57,056 nt of DNA from Clostridiales bacterium UBA4706 (GTDB lineage Bacteria; Bacillota; Clostridia; Oscillospirales; Oscillospiraceae). The first letter of the stretch is position 1. The number at the start of each line of letters is the position of its first letter. Positions 15,401 through 24,200 of this stretch are shown here, in pieces. Under the pieces are notes generated by a model that saw only the letters and a list, made by a program, of their open reading frames with translations, did not search any database and was not told the DNA's origin. Position numbers and translations under genes: made by a program. The stretch lies in NCBI GenBank assembly GCA_002404605.1, contig DHKA01000080.1:1-57056 (forward strand), in the 5' to 3' direction.

Positions 15401-16564
15401 ATGAAATTGGAAACATCAAAGGAAACGAAAGGCTTTTCAAGGTACTTAAAAGAGCAGAATATTGAATTCTCTGTTAAGCGTATCTTTATCGACGGCATGG
15501 GTGCAATGGCACACGGTCTTTTTTGCTCTCTGTTGATCGGCTGCATTATTAACACCATTGGAACGTGGGTTCCCTTGCTGAACAAGATCGTTGTGAACCC
15601 CTGGGGCTCGGAGGTGCTGGCTGGCGCCAACCTTCTGATACAGTCGAAAACCGCCTGCTATGCCGTTCAGGGTGCGGCTATGGGCGTGGCCATTGCGTAC
15701 AGTATGAAAGCCTCCCCGTTCATTATTTACTCCTGCTGCGCAGTCGGCTACGCTGCCAATGCGCTCGCCGGTGCTGGAGGACCGTTGGCGGTCTTCTTTG
15801 TCGTGATCTGTGCCGTTTTCTGCGGAAAGCTTGTCTCCAAGCGCACGCCGCTGGATATTATTGTGACGCCGTTCGTCACCGTAGTCTCCGGCGTTCTGGT
15901 CGCCTACCTGATCGCTCCCCCCATTGGAGAGCTGGCCCAGGCGCTTGGCACTCTGGTTATGAAAGCAACGAAGCTGGCCCCCTTCCCCATGGGAATTCTC
16001 TGCTCCGCTCTCATGGGCATTCTTCTCACGCTGCCCATCTCCTCTGCTGCCATCTGCGCCGGTCTTGGACTGGCCGGACTTGCCGGCGGCGCCTGTGTTG
16101 CCGGCTGCTGTTGCCACATGGTCGGTTTTGCGGTTCTTTCTTACAAGGATAACGGCATCAACGGCCTTTTCTCCGTTGGCCTCGGTACATCCATGCTGCA
16201 GGTTCCGAACCTGATCCGCAAGCCGATCCTCTGGCTGCCTCCGGTCGTTGCTTCCATAATCAGCGGCCCGATCGCAACCTGCATTTTCAAATTGCAGAAC
16301 AACGGCCTTCCTATCAACAACGGTATGGGAACTTCCGGACTTTGCGGCCAGATCGGTACCATTACCGGCTGGTTTTCTCCGGCGGTTGAAGAAAATCTGG
16401 CTCTCGGTATCGATTTCGCTGCCGTGAATGCCAATATGGGTATGCAGTGGGCAGGACTCATCCTCTGCTCGTTCGTTCTGCCCGTTGTTTTCACTTTGCC
16501 GGTCTACGCGCTTTTGAAGAAAAAGGGACTTATTAAAGCCGGAGATTACAAGCTCGATCTGTAA
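15401..16564 (+). CDS. PTS EIIC-type membrane protein (PfoR-like)
   Basis: A 387-residue protein with about nine membrane helices that matches the PTS_EIIC_2 / PfoR family, whose members resemble the sugar-translocating subunit of phosphotransferase systems but occur without EIIA or EIIB. The opening after the start, FIDGMGAMAHGLFCSLLIGCIINT, is typical. Internal GAGGPLAVFF and the Asn/Gly-rich NNGLPINNGMGTSGLCGQIG also fit. The ATG at 15401 has GAGGGAGAG upstream; ATG 15308 would add a hydrophilic 31 residues and is possible. The substrate is unknown. A MerR regulator follows on the same strand and probably controls it. Confidence 0.8.
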   Translation: MKLETSKETKGFSRYLKEQNIEFSVKRIFIDGMGAMAHGLFCSLLIGCIINTIGTWVPLLNKIVVNPWGSEVLAGANLLIQSKTACYAVQGAAMGVAIAYSMKASPFIIYSCCAVGYAANALAGAGGPLAVFFVVICAVFCGKLVSKRTPLDIIVTPFVTVVSGVLVAYLIAPPIGELAQALGTLVMKATKLAPFPMGILCSALMGILLTLPISSAAICAGLGLAGLAGGACVAGCCCHMVGFAVLSYKDNGINGLFSVGLGTSMLQVPNLIRKPILWLPPVVASIISGPIATCIFKLQNNGLPINNGMGTSGLCGQIGTITGWFSPAVEENLALGIDFAAVNANMGMQWAGLILCSFVLPVVFTLPVYALLKKKGLIKAGDYKLDL

Positions 16565-16613
16565 GCACTCACTTACTGCCGCCGTGCCCCGTCACTCTTT
16601 CAAGGAGAAATCT

Positions 16614-16697
16614 TTGACCGATTTTAAATTCAGCCATTTCCGCTCAATTGCCGATCAAACGGCAATTGAGCGGAAAAGCATATGGAGGTGTGGATAA
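16614..16697 (+). CDS. Candidate 27-residue leader peptide upstream of merR
   Basis: A TTG-initiated frame, LTDFKFSHFRSIADQTAIER and seven further residues, with AAGGAG six bases upstream. It spans a perfect 17-bp stem-loop and stops at TAA 16695-16697, overlapping the GTG start of the MerR gene by eight bases. Translation of this peptide would melt the hairpin and feed ribosomes into merR. It is too short to judge by composition. Confidence 0.3.
   Translation: MTDFKFSHFRSIADQTAIERKSIWRCG
16637..16676 (+). promoter_or_regulatory. Perfect 17-bp stem-loop upstream of merR
   Basis: TTTCCGCTCAATTGCCG pairs exactly with CGGCAATTGAGCGGAAA around the loop ATCAAA. No T-tract follows; instead the merR ribosome site GGAGG begins eight bases later (16684). 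It may be an operator, an attenuator or an mRNA structure controlling merR translation, and it may also stop the PfoR-like transcript. Confidence 0.6.
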
Positions 16698-17541
16698 AGA
16701 ATTGTGCGTCTCAAGATATGACATGGCTTTGCCGCAATATTCTGTAAACGATGTTGCGGAATTAACAGGAATATCCGTATATTCCATTCGATATTATGAT
16801 CGGATCGGGCTGGTCGTTCCGAAGCGGGATAATGCCGGACAGCGGGTCTACTCATATTATGATATCTTGGATCTTACACGGCGAAACCACTATAAAGAAA
16901 TGGGGTTTTCCCTTCGCGAAACGGAATGGATGCTGTCGGCATCGTCTGCAGGACAGATAGAGCCTTTTTTGGAAAGAAAGGAATCGGAACTGCGGCGTCA
17001 GACGCTTTTGCTGAACATGGCAGAGCATAATCTTAAAAGCTTGTCGAAACAAATGAAACGTTTGCGCTTATTTCTCAATAAAATTACCGTTTTGGAGCGG
17101 CCTTCCTGCTGGCACGTCCCGCATAGCCGCGACGGCATCGTATGCCAGCAGGAAGGGAGCAGAAAGGCAAGAGAACTGACCGGCAATTCGCTTTACACCT
17201 TTTTCTTTCCGGAGCCTTCAAGCAACGGCTGGGAGGACTGTGCAAACTGGGATGTGACCATTGATTCGCCCTTTGCCGAGCGGATCGGCTTTGACAGTAT
17301 TCCGGGTAGCTATCACATTCCGGAAGAACTGTGTCTGTATTCAACGTTTGGCGTTCCCGGCACCGAATTTATCCGGAGGGAAGATATCCGTTTTCTTTAT
17401 GAATATGTCGAAGCGAACGGAATGAAGCAAAATGGAACTATTTACGGCCGGGATATCATTAACCGCACGGAAAATGGTGAAATGGTTCGTTACTATGAGG
17501 TCTGGATGCCAATTGCGGAAACAGGGTCAGGCGTGGAGTAA
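16690..17541 (+). CDS. MerR-family transcriptional regulator with effector domain
   Basis: About 283 residues. The N-terminal winged helix is classic MerR: YSVNDVAELTGISVYSIRYY, then DRIGLVVPKRDNAGQRVYSYYDI. A long dimerisation helix follows (to about residue 140), then a 140-residue C-terminal domain that resembles small-molecule-binding AraC/GyrI-like effector domains, ending EVWMPIAE. The start is unclear: GTG 16690 is coupled to the leader frame, TTG 16702 is 11 bases from GGAGGTG, and ATG 16723 is the safest codon. It likely controls the adjacent PfoR-like transporter and possibly the 19-bp-spaced promoter at 17646, since MerR proteins act on such promoters; that is inference. Confidence 0.82.
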   Translation: MDKELCVSRYDMALPQYSVNDVAELTGISVYSIRYYDRIGLVVPKRDNAGQRVYSYYDILDLTRRNHYKEMGFSLRETEWMLSASSAGQIEPFLERKESELRRQTLLLNMAEHNLKSLSKQMKRLRLFLNKITVLERPSCWHVPHSRDGIVCQQEGSRKARELTGNSLYTFFFPEPSSNGWEDCANWDVTIDSPFAERIGFDSIPGSYHIPEELCLYSTFGVPGTEFIRREDIRFLYEYVEANGMKQNGTIYGRDIINRTENGEMVRYYEVWMPIAETGSGVE

Positions 17542-17645
17542 CTCTAAGGTGGAGATGGTTCAGAGCGGCAGATAAACTGCATCATGGCTCTTCAGCTTCG
17601 TCATTGCGTTCCAAAAACAGAGACTTTTCGGAAGTGTTTTTCTAC

Positions 17646-17676
17646 TTGACCAGGCAGTAAGTGTCAGCATTATACT
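17646..17676 (+). promoter_or_regulatory. Promoter with MerR-type 19-bp spacer
   Basis: TTGACC (17646-17651) and TATACT (17671-17676) are separated by exactly 19 bases, the over-long spacing typical of MerR-activated promoters. TGAC/GTCA dyad ends lie across the spacer. No ORF follows; the transcript would end about 85 bases later at a strong terminator. It lies 105 bp after the merR stop. Confidence 0.5.
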
Positions 17677-17682
17677 TCTTTT

Positions 17683-17766
17683 ATCGGCGGCGCCGGCTGC
17701 GGCGCGGCTGAAAGGGGTGCCTCCCTGCCGGACGGTGTTAAGCGCTGCTACTTAACACCGTCCTTT
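17683..17766 (+). ncRNA. Candidate small RNA between merR and GH25 lysozyme
   Basis: The stretch between the 17646 promoter and the terminator at 17729-17766 has no start codon with a ribosome site but is GC-rich and structured (GGCGCCGGCTGCGGCGC, then GGGGTGCCTCCCTGCC). The terminator is a perfect 13-bp stem GGACGGTGTTAAG / CTTAACACCGTCC followed by TTTTAACATTTTT. The transcript start is inferred from the -10 position. No RNA family was recognised. Confidence 0.35.
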
Positions 17767-17792
17767 TAACATTTTTGCATTTATAGAAAGCG

Positions 17793-17830
17793 AAAAGGAT
17801 CCTGAAAACCGAGCTGTTTCCAGGATCCTT
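17793..17830. terminator. Bidirectional terminator AAAGGATCCTG/CAGGATCCTTT
   Basis: A perfect 11-bp stem with a 16-base loop and A/T tails on both sides, between the merR side and the convergent GH25 lysozyme gene. It probably ends the lysozyme transcript, whose stop is 70 bases away. Confidence 0.65.
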
Positions 17831-17899
17831 TGTACGTCTGTGTTCCATTGCGCCGAAAACTCTGCGGACAAGCACGTGGGAAACTAATGGAGGTCTGAT

Positions 17900-18871
17900 T
17901 TATTGCATTCGGAAATAGATGTTCAGATCGACATCACCGTCAATGCCGTTTACCGAGCCGGTGCTCGAATACTGCCACATGTCGAAGTTGAATACGATGC
18001 GCGGCTTCGCCTCGTATTCGGCGTACCAGAATTCGTAATCGCAGAGCTGGCGCAGTATGTATTTCCGGTAGCCGAGATACTGCGTGAAATAGATCATCGC
18101 GTCGTACCCGGCGTCCTCTACGGCATCGCAGAACGTTTTGGCGCTCTCGCAGAGCACCGCGCGCGAGACGGTGTATGTGCGCGCGTCGCTGCCGCCGACG
18201 ATCTCCCAGTCGAACACGACCGGGAACGTGACCTTGTACGGGCGGATCGCATCGAGCACGAAGGCGGCTTCCTCGGCGGCTTCCTCGGCGTTGATCGCCT
18301 GAGAATAGAAGTACACGCCGACCTTCAGCCCGGCGGCGGTCGCCCCGGCGATGTTCTTTTCAAAGTATTCGTCCGTATAGATCTGGCCGGCAGTCGAGCC
18401 GCGGTAGCCGATGCGGATCATCGCAAAGTCGATGCCGTCGGCGGCGACCTTTTCCCAGTCGATGTCGTACTGGTGCTCGGAAACGTCGATGCCGGTGAGA
18501 TATTTCCCGCCGGAATACTGCATCCGCCCGCGGCTGTCGGCGGAAAAGCCGTCCAGCGCCCAGGCGAGCATCGGAAAGCCGTTCGAGCGTACCGCGGCGC
18601 TTGCCGCGATCTCCGCTTCGGGGGAGAGAGGCGCTTCGCGCAGCTCTTCGGGAAGCGGTGTTTCCGAAGGCGTCCCGGATGTGTCCGGCGTGGCGGTGGG
18701 CGCGGCGGTATTCTCCGGCGCTTCCGCACCGGACGGACGGCGGAGCAGCGATACGACGCCGATCACCGCGCCGAGAAGCAGCGCCGCAAGCACGGCCCAG
18801 AGAACGATGCGCCCCGCACGCGGGCGCGTTTTGAGCGCCGTGCCGCCAAAATGGTGAGAGCGTTTTGCCAT
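17900..18871 (-). CDS. Membrane-anchored GH25 lysozyme
   Basis: A 323-residue muramidase that cleaves the MurNAc-GlcNAc bond in peptidoglycan. There is a short cytoplasmic basic tail, one membrane helix (residues about 21-43), a Thr/Pro-rich linker, then a GH25 barrel. Catalytic landmarks are GIDVSEHQ (Asp129), FPVVFDWE with the Asp-x-Glu pair near residue 220, and the closing DMWQYSSTG and GDVDLNIYF. The ATG at 18871 opens MAKRSHHFGG. It lacks cell-wall-binding repeats, so it probably acts on the cell's own wall from the membrane. It is a single gene lying downstream of fakA on the same strand, with a terminator between them. Confidence 0.92.
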   Translation of the reverse strand: MAKRSHHFGGTALKTRPRAGRIVLWAVLAALLLGAVIGVVSLLRRPSGAEAPENTAAPTATPDTSGTPSETPLPEELREAPLSPEAEIAASAAVRSNGFPMLAWALDGFSADSRGRMQYSGGKYLTGIDVSEHQYDIDWEKVAADGIDFAMIRIGYRGSTAGQIYTDEYFEKNIAGATAAGLKVGVYFYSQAINAEEAAEEAAFVLDAIRPYKVTFPVVFDWEIVGGSDARTYTVSRAVLCESAKTFCDAVEDAGYDAMIYFTQYLGYRKYILRQLCDYEFWYAEYEAKPRIVFNFDMWQYSSTGSVNGIDGDVDLNIYFRMQ

Positions 18872-18899
18872 AGGTCTTTTATCCTTTTTCTTTCTTTGG

Positions 18900-18932
18900 A
18901 AAAAAGAGACCCGCGGGAGCGGGTCTCTTTTT
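18900..18932 (-). terminator. Terminator after fakA
   Basis: GAGACCCGC / GCGGGTCTC stem (18906-18927) with a T-tract on the minus strand (TTTTTTCC). It lies 28 bases past the fakA stop and separates it from the lysozyme gene. Confidence 0.8.
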
Positions 18933-18959
18933 ATAAGACGGAAGGGGAGGGAAAAACGT

Positions 18960-20621
18960 TCACTCCGCCGCGATCATGTAATAATATACCGGCTGACCGC
19001 CGCTCACGATGGAGACGTCCGCCTCCGGGAAGCAGGAGGTGAGACTCTCGGCAACGCCATTGGCGTCGGCCTCTGTCACGTCCTGACCGTAGTACACGGT
19101 AAGAAATTCCGGCTCAAGCTCGCCGAACGCCCAGTTGAGCTCCTTGAGAAGCGTCGGAAGACTGGCGTAGCTGCCGAGCAGCTTTCCGTCGAGCAGCGCG
19201 AGATACTCGCCCGCGTGGATGATGTGGCCGTCGTAGTCCGAATCGCGCGCGGCATAGGTCACGAGCGCGGTGTGGACGCGCGCGGCGCTCTCCTTGAAGG
19301 ACTCCTCCAGATCGTCGGGCGACTGGTCGGGATCCATGTAGGCAAGCGCGGCGACGCCCTGTGGCACGGTGCGGGTCGGGATGACGCGCACGGTCTTTTC
19401 CGTGAGCGGGATGCACTGCTCCGCCGCCATGATAATGTTCTTATTGTTCGGGAACACAAACACGGTGGAAGCGGGAGTCTTGTTCACCTCGCGGAGGATA
19501 TCATCCGTGGAGGGGTTCATCGTCTGGCCGCCGGTCACGATCCGGTCGGCGCCGAGCGAGCGGAAGAGATCGGCCATGCCGTCTCCGGCGCACACGGCGA
19601 CGAAGCCGACTTCCTTCTCGGCGGGGGCGATCTCCGGCTCGGCCTCGGCCTCCGGCTGGGCGGGGGCGGCAGACGCGGCGGCGGTCTCCTTGTCGGCGAG
19701 AGAGGTGTGCTGGTTGCGCATGTTCTCGATCTTCACGGTCTGGAGCGGGCCGTAGCGCAGCGCTTCGGTCAGCGCGCGGCCCGGCGCGTCCGTGTGGACG
19801 TGGACCTTGATGATGTCGTCGTCCTCCACGAGCACGAGCGAATCGCCGAGACTCTCAAGGAAGCTGCGCAGCAGCTCGGGGTCGCGCCGCTTTTCACGCG
19901 CGACGATGAACTCGGTGCAGTAGGTGAACGTGATCTCCTCGTCGTTGATCGCGGAGAATTCCGCGCTCGTCCTGGTCTCCGTCACGGGAGCCTTGGCGAC
20001 GAACTTACCCTGTAAGCAGAGCAGCATCGCGTTGAGGATGACAACGTAGCCCTGGCCGCCGGCGTCCACGACGCCTGCTTTTTTGAGCACGGGGTTCATG
20101 TCCACGGTCTTGGCGAGCGTTTCGCGCGCCACGGCGAGAGCGTCGGTGAGAAGCTCTTCGATGTCGGTCACGCCGGCCTTGATCCGCTCGGCGGCGGCTT
20201 CGGAGGCGCAGCGGGACACGGTGAGCACCGTGCCTTCGGCGGGTTTCATAACGGCTTTGTAGGCGGCGTCCACGCCGTCACACATCGCTTTGGCCCAGTC
20301 TGCGGCGGTGCACTCGGCCTTGCCGCGCAGACTTTTGGCGAGCCCGCGGAACAGCAGGGAGAGAATAACGCCGGAGTTGCCGCGCGCGCCGCGCAGCAGC
20401 GCGGAGGCGGCGGTATCGGCGGCGTCGCCGACGGCGGAGGGCGTGCGGCCGCGCAGGGCGGTCGCGGCGGCGGACATGGTCAGAGACATATTCGTGCCGG
20501 TGTCGCCGTCCGGCACGGGAAAAACGTTAAGCTCGTTGAGTTGCTGGCGGTTCTCGTCCAGCGCGGCCGAGGCGCAGAAGATCATTTCCGCGAATACCTG
20601 ACCGCTGATTGTATTTCTCAC
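18960..20621 (-). CDS. fakA: Fatty acid kinase catalytic subunit FakA (DAK2 domain, YloV)
   Basis: FakA phosphorylates fatty acids held by FakB so that exogenous lipids enter phospholipid synthesis. At 553 residues it is full length. The N-terminal DhaL/DAK2 domain has NELNVFPVPDGDTGTNM (residues about 29-45), whose three Asp bind Mg-ATP, and RGARGNSGVILS near 78. The middle and C-terminal EDD-type domains follow, including GGQTMNPSTDDIL and IPTRTVPQGVAA. A Glu/Pro-rich linker (AQPEAEAEPEIAPAE) separates the domains. It follows the asp23-like gene after 24 bases, as in yloU-yloV of Bacillus. No fakB is in the window. Confidence 0.93.
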   Translation of the reverse strand: MRNTISGQVFAEMIFCASAALDENRQQLNELNVFPVPDGDTGTNMSLTMSAAATALRGRTPSAVGDAADTAASALLRGARGNSGVILSLLFRGLAKSLRGKAECTAADWAKAMCDGVDAAYKAVMKPAEGTVLTVSRCASEAAAERIKAGVTDIEELLTDALAVARETLAKTVDMNPVLKKAGVVDAGGQGYVVILNAMLLCLQGKFVAKAPVTETRTSAEFSAINDEEITFTYCTEFIVAREKRRDPELLRSFLESLGDSLVLVEDDDIIKVHVHTDAPGRALTEALRYGPLQTVKIENMRNQHTSLADKETAAASAAPAQPEAEAEPEIAPAEKEVGFVAVCAGDGMADLFRSLGADRIVTGGQTMNPSTDDILREVNKTPASTVFVFPNNKNIIMAAEQCIPLTEKTVRVIPTRTVPQGVAALAYMDPDQSPDDLEESFKESAARVHTALVTYAARDSDYDGHIIHAGEYLALLDGKLLGSYASLPTLLKELNWAFGELEPEFLTVYYGQDVTEADANGVAESLTSCFPEADVSIVSGGQPVYYYMIAAE

Positions 20622-20645
20622 TGCGGGGCTTCCTCCTTGGCTAGA

Positions 20646-20999
20646 TCAGTCCATCGTCATGGAATCTACATAGACGTCCACCTGACGGACGGAAACGTCC
20701 GTAGCGGAGGAGACCTTGTAGCTGACTTCATTCATAATGCTGCTGCAAAGCGCGGCAATGTTCACACCGTGATCGACCACGATATGCAGTTCGATCGTAA
20801 TGCTTCCGTCGTCGTTGGGCGTAACGGAGACGCCCTTGGTCATAGACTCCCGACGGAGAAGCTGCACCAGACCGCTTTCCTTGGCGCGTCCGGCCATCCC
20901 TTTGACGCCGAAGCAACGCGTCGCCGCATCCCCTGCCAGCCACGTGAACACTTCGGAGCTGATGCAGATGGAGCCTCTTTCGTTGTCAAGTTTTACCAT
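20646..20999 (-). CDS. Asp23/Gls24 family envelope stress protein (YloU-like)
   Basis: A 117-residue Asp23-family protein. Its core VTPNDDGSITIELHIVVDHGVNIAAL and the C-terminal VSYKVSSATDVSVRQVDVYV match YloU. The ATG at 20999 (MVKLDNERGSICISSEV) has AAGGAAG upstream. These proteins coat the inner face of the membrane under envelope or alkaline stress in other Firmicutes. It is the first gene of a pair with fakA. A Spo0A-box-like TTGTCGAAAA sits 46 bases upstream of this start, in the region shared with the divergent oxidoreductase gene. Confidence 0.9.
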   Translation of the reverse strand: MVKLDNERGSICISSEVFTWLAGDAATRCFGVKGMAGRAKESGLVQLLRRESMTKGVSVTPNDDGSITIELHIVVDHGVNIAALCSSIMNEVSYKVSSATDVSVRQVDVYVDSMTMD

Positions 21000-21044
21000 G
21001 GCAAGTCTTCCTTTCCACAAATCGATTCATAATTATAAAACAGA

Positions 21045-21054
21045 TTGTCGAAAA
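21045..21054. promoter_or_regulatory. Candidate Spo0A box between asp23-like gene and oxidoreductase
   Basis: TTGTCGAAAA, identical to the decamer upstream of the abrB-like gene. It lies 46 bases before the asp23-like start and about 105 bases before the oxidoreductase promoter. Assigned by match only. Confidence 0.3.
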
Positions 21055-21160
21055 GTACAAGGCTTTTCTTGTCGCCGAAACCGGGAAAAGCATACCAAAA
21101 TTCAAGGGAATTCCTGTGCGATTCCGGCAAAAATGAGAGAAAAAACCCTTATACAAGCTC

Positions 21161-21189
21161 TTTACATCGGCGGTAGGGCGTGGTAAAAT
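21161..21189 (+). promoter_or_regulatory. Promoter of pyruvate:ferredoxin oxidoreductase
   Basis: TTTACA (21161-21166), a 17-base spacer and TAAAAT (21184-21189): a good vegetative promoter about 80 bases before the oxidoreductase ATG. The untranslated leader is plain. Confidence 0.7.
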
Positions 21190-21268
21190 GACTCTGTTCG
21201 CAAAGACGTTTCGGAAAGCCCTGTTGTATTTCCGGAACAGGAGCAAAAAATTATAGGAGATGAATCGA

Positions 21269-24200
21269 ATGGTAAGAAAGCTTAAGTCCATGGACGGCAA
21301 TACCGCTGCCGCCCACGTGTCCTATGCATTTACCGAAGTCGCGGCAATCTACCCCATCACGCCGTCCAGCCCCATGGCGGACTACGTGGATCAGTGGTCT
21401 GCCGAGGGTCGGAAGAATGTGTTCGGCACCACCGTCAAGGTTGCGGAGCTTGAGTCCGAGGCCGGCGCCGCCGGCAGCGTGCACGGCTCTCTCAACGCCG
21501 GTGCGCTGACCACCACCTACACCGCCTCTCAGGGCCTGCTGCTGATGATCCCCAACATGTACAAGATCGCCGGCGAGCTTCTGCCCTGCGTGTTCCACGT
21601 TTCCGCCCGCGCGGTCGCGTCCCACGCGCTGAGCATTTTCGGCGACCACGGCGACGTCTACGCCTGCCGTCAGACCGGCTTCGCCATGCTGGCGGAGACC
21701 AACATCCAGGAGATCATGGATCTCTCTCCGGTGGCGCACCTGTCCGCCATCCAGGGCCGCGTCCCGTTCATCAACTTCTTCGACGGCTTCCGTACCTCTC
21801 ACGAGATCCAGAAGGTCGCCGTCTGGGATTACGATGATCTGGCCGACATGCTCGACTGGGATGCTGTCAAGGCGTTCCGCGAGCGCGCTCTCAACCCCGA
21901 GCATCCGACGATGCGCGGTTCCCACGAGAACGGCGATATCTTCTTCCAGAACCGCGAGGCTTCCAACAAGTACTACAACGCGCTGCCCGAGATCGTTGAG
22001 CAGAACATGGCGAAAGTCAATGCCAAGCTCGGCACCGACTACCAGCTCTTCAACTACTACGGCGCGCCCGATGCCGACCGCGTCATCGTTGCGATGGGCT
22101 CCATCTGCGACGTGGCCGAGGAAGTCATCGACTACCTGACCGCTCACGGCGAGAAGGTCGGTCTTGTCAAGGTCCGCCTGTTCCGTCCGTTCCGCGCCGA
22201 CAAGCTCGTCGCCGCCATCCCCGAGACCGTCAAGAAGATCGCCGTCCTTGACCGCACCAAGGAGCCCGGCGCGCAGGGCGAGCCTCTGTTCATGGACGTC
22301 GTGACCGCATTCGCAACCTCCGGCCGCCAGGCCAAGATCATCGGCGGCCGCTACGGTCTCTCCTCCAAAGACACGCCTCCCGCGTCCGTGTTCGCCGTTT
22401 ACGACGAGCTCAAGAAGGACGAGCCGAAGAATCAGTTCACCGTCGGCATCGTGGACGACGTTACCCACCTCTCCCTCACCGAGAAGTCCCGGGAAGAGAC
22501 CCCCAACACCGCCGCGGAAGGCACCATCGAGTGCAAGTTCTGGGGTCTCGGCGGCGACGGTACCGTCGGCGCGAACAAGAACTCCACCAAGATCATCGGC
22601 GACCACACCGATAAGTATATCCAGTCCTACTTCCAGTACGACTCCAAGAAGACCGGCGGTGTCACCGTCAGCCACCTGCGCTTCGGCGACAAGCCCATCA
22701 AGAGCCCGTACTACATCAACAAGGCCGACTTCGTCGCGTGCCACAACCCGTCCTACATCGTGAAGAACTTCCCGATGGTGCAGGACGTGAAGCCCGGCGG
22801 CATCTTCCTCATCAACTGCCAGTGGGATTTCGAGGAGCTCAACAAGCACCTCCACGCCGACGCGAAGCGCTACATCGCCAAGAACAACGTGCAGCTTTAC
22901 ACCATCAACGCCATTGACCTCGCCGTCAAGGTCGGCATGGGCAAGCGTACCAACACCATCCTGCAGGCCGCGTTCTTCGCTCTGGCGAACGTGCTGCCCA
23001 AGGATGAGGCCGTCAAGTACATGAAGGATGCCGCGGAGCACTCCTACATGAAGAAGGGCATGGACGTCGTCCAGAAGAACTGGGACGCCATCGACGCCGG
23101 CGCCGGCGCACTCGTGAAGATCGATGTTCCCGCCGACTGGGCGAACGCCACCGAAGAAGCTCACGTTGAGCATCTCGAAGGCCCCGAAAAGACCGTTGCG
23201 ATGGTCCGCAACATCATGGAGCCTGTGGGCCGCATGAACGGCGACTCTCTGCCGGTCTCCGCTTTCGTCGATTACGCCGACGGCACCTTCCAGCAGGGCG
23301 CCGCTGCGTACGAGAAGCGCGGCGTTTCCGTCACCGTTCCCGAGTGGACTGCCGAGACCTGCGCGCAGTGCAACCAGTGCGCTTACGTCTGCCCGCACGC
23401 CACCATCCGCCCCTACACCCTCAACGCCGAGGAAGTCGCTGCGGCTCCCGAAGGCACCAAGATGGTCGATCACAAGATGTCCAAGGGCAAGTACAAGTAC
23501 GCCCTGGCCGTCAGCCCGCTCGACTGCATGGGCTGCTCCGTGTGCGTGAGCGTGTGCCCGACCAAGTCCCTCAAGATGGTCGGCCAGGAGAGCCAGCTCG
23601 GCGAGCAGAAGGTCTTCGACTACATGGTCAAGGACGTCACCGTCAAGCCCGACGTCGCCGGCACCGACAACGTCATCAAGTCCCAGTACCTCAAGCCGTA
23701 TCTGGAGTTCTCCGGCTCCTGCGCCGGCTGCGCCGAGACGAGCTACGCCCGCCTCGTCACCCAGCTCTTCGGCAGCCGTATGTATATCTCCAACGCCACG
23801 GGCTGCTCCTCCATCTGGGGCGGACCGGCTGCCACTTCTCCGTACTGCATGGATAAGAACGGCAAGGGCGTTGCCTGGGCGAACTCCCTCTTTGAGGACA
23901 ACGCCGAGAACGGCTACGGCATGTACCTTGGCCAGAAGGTGCTTCGTGAGAAGTACATCGAGGCCGTCAAGGAACTGATCGCCGTGCCTTACGTCGATGA
24001 AGACATCGCCGCTGCCGGCAAAGAATTCCTCGACACCGTCAACGACGGCGAGAAGAACTCCGCCGCGGCTGAGAAGCTCATCGCCGCCATCAACGCCAAT
24101 CCGAGCGTGCCCACCTGCGAGTGCGACGCCTGCAAGCTCGCCCGCAAGGTCCTCGAGGGCAAGAACTACCTCGCCAAGAAGTCCGTCTGGATCTTCGGCG

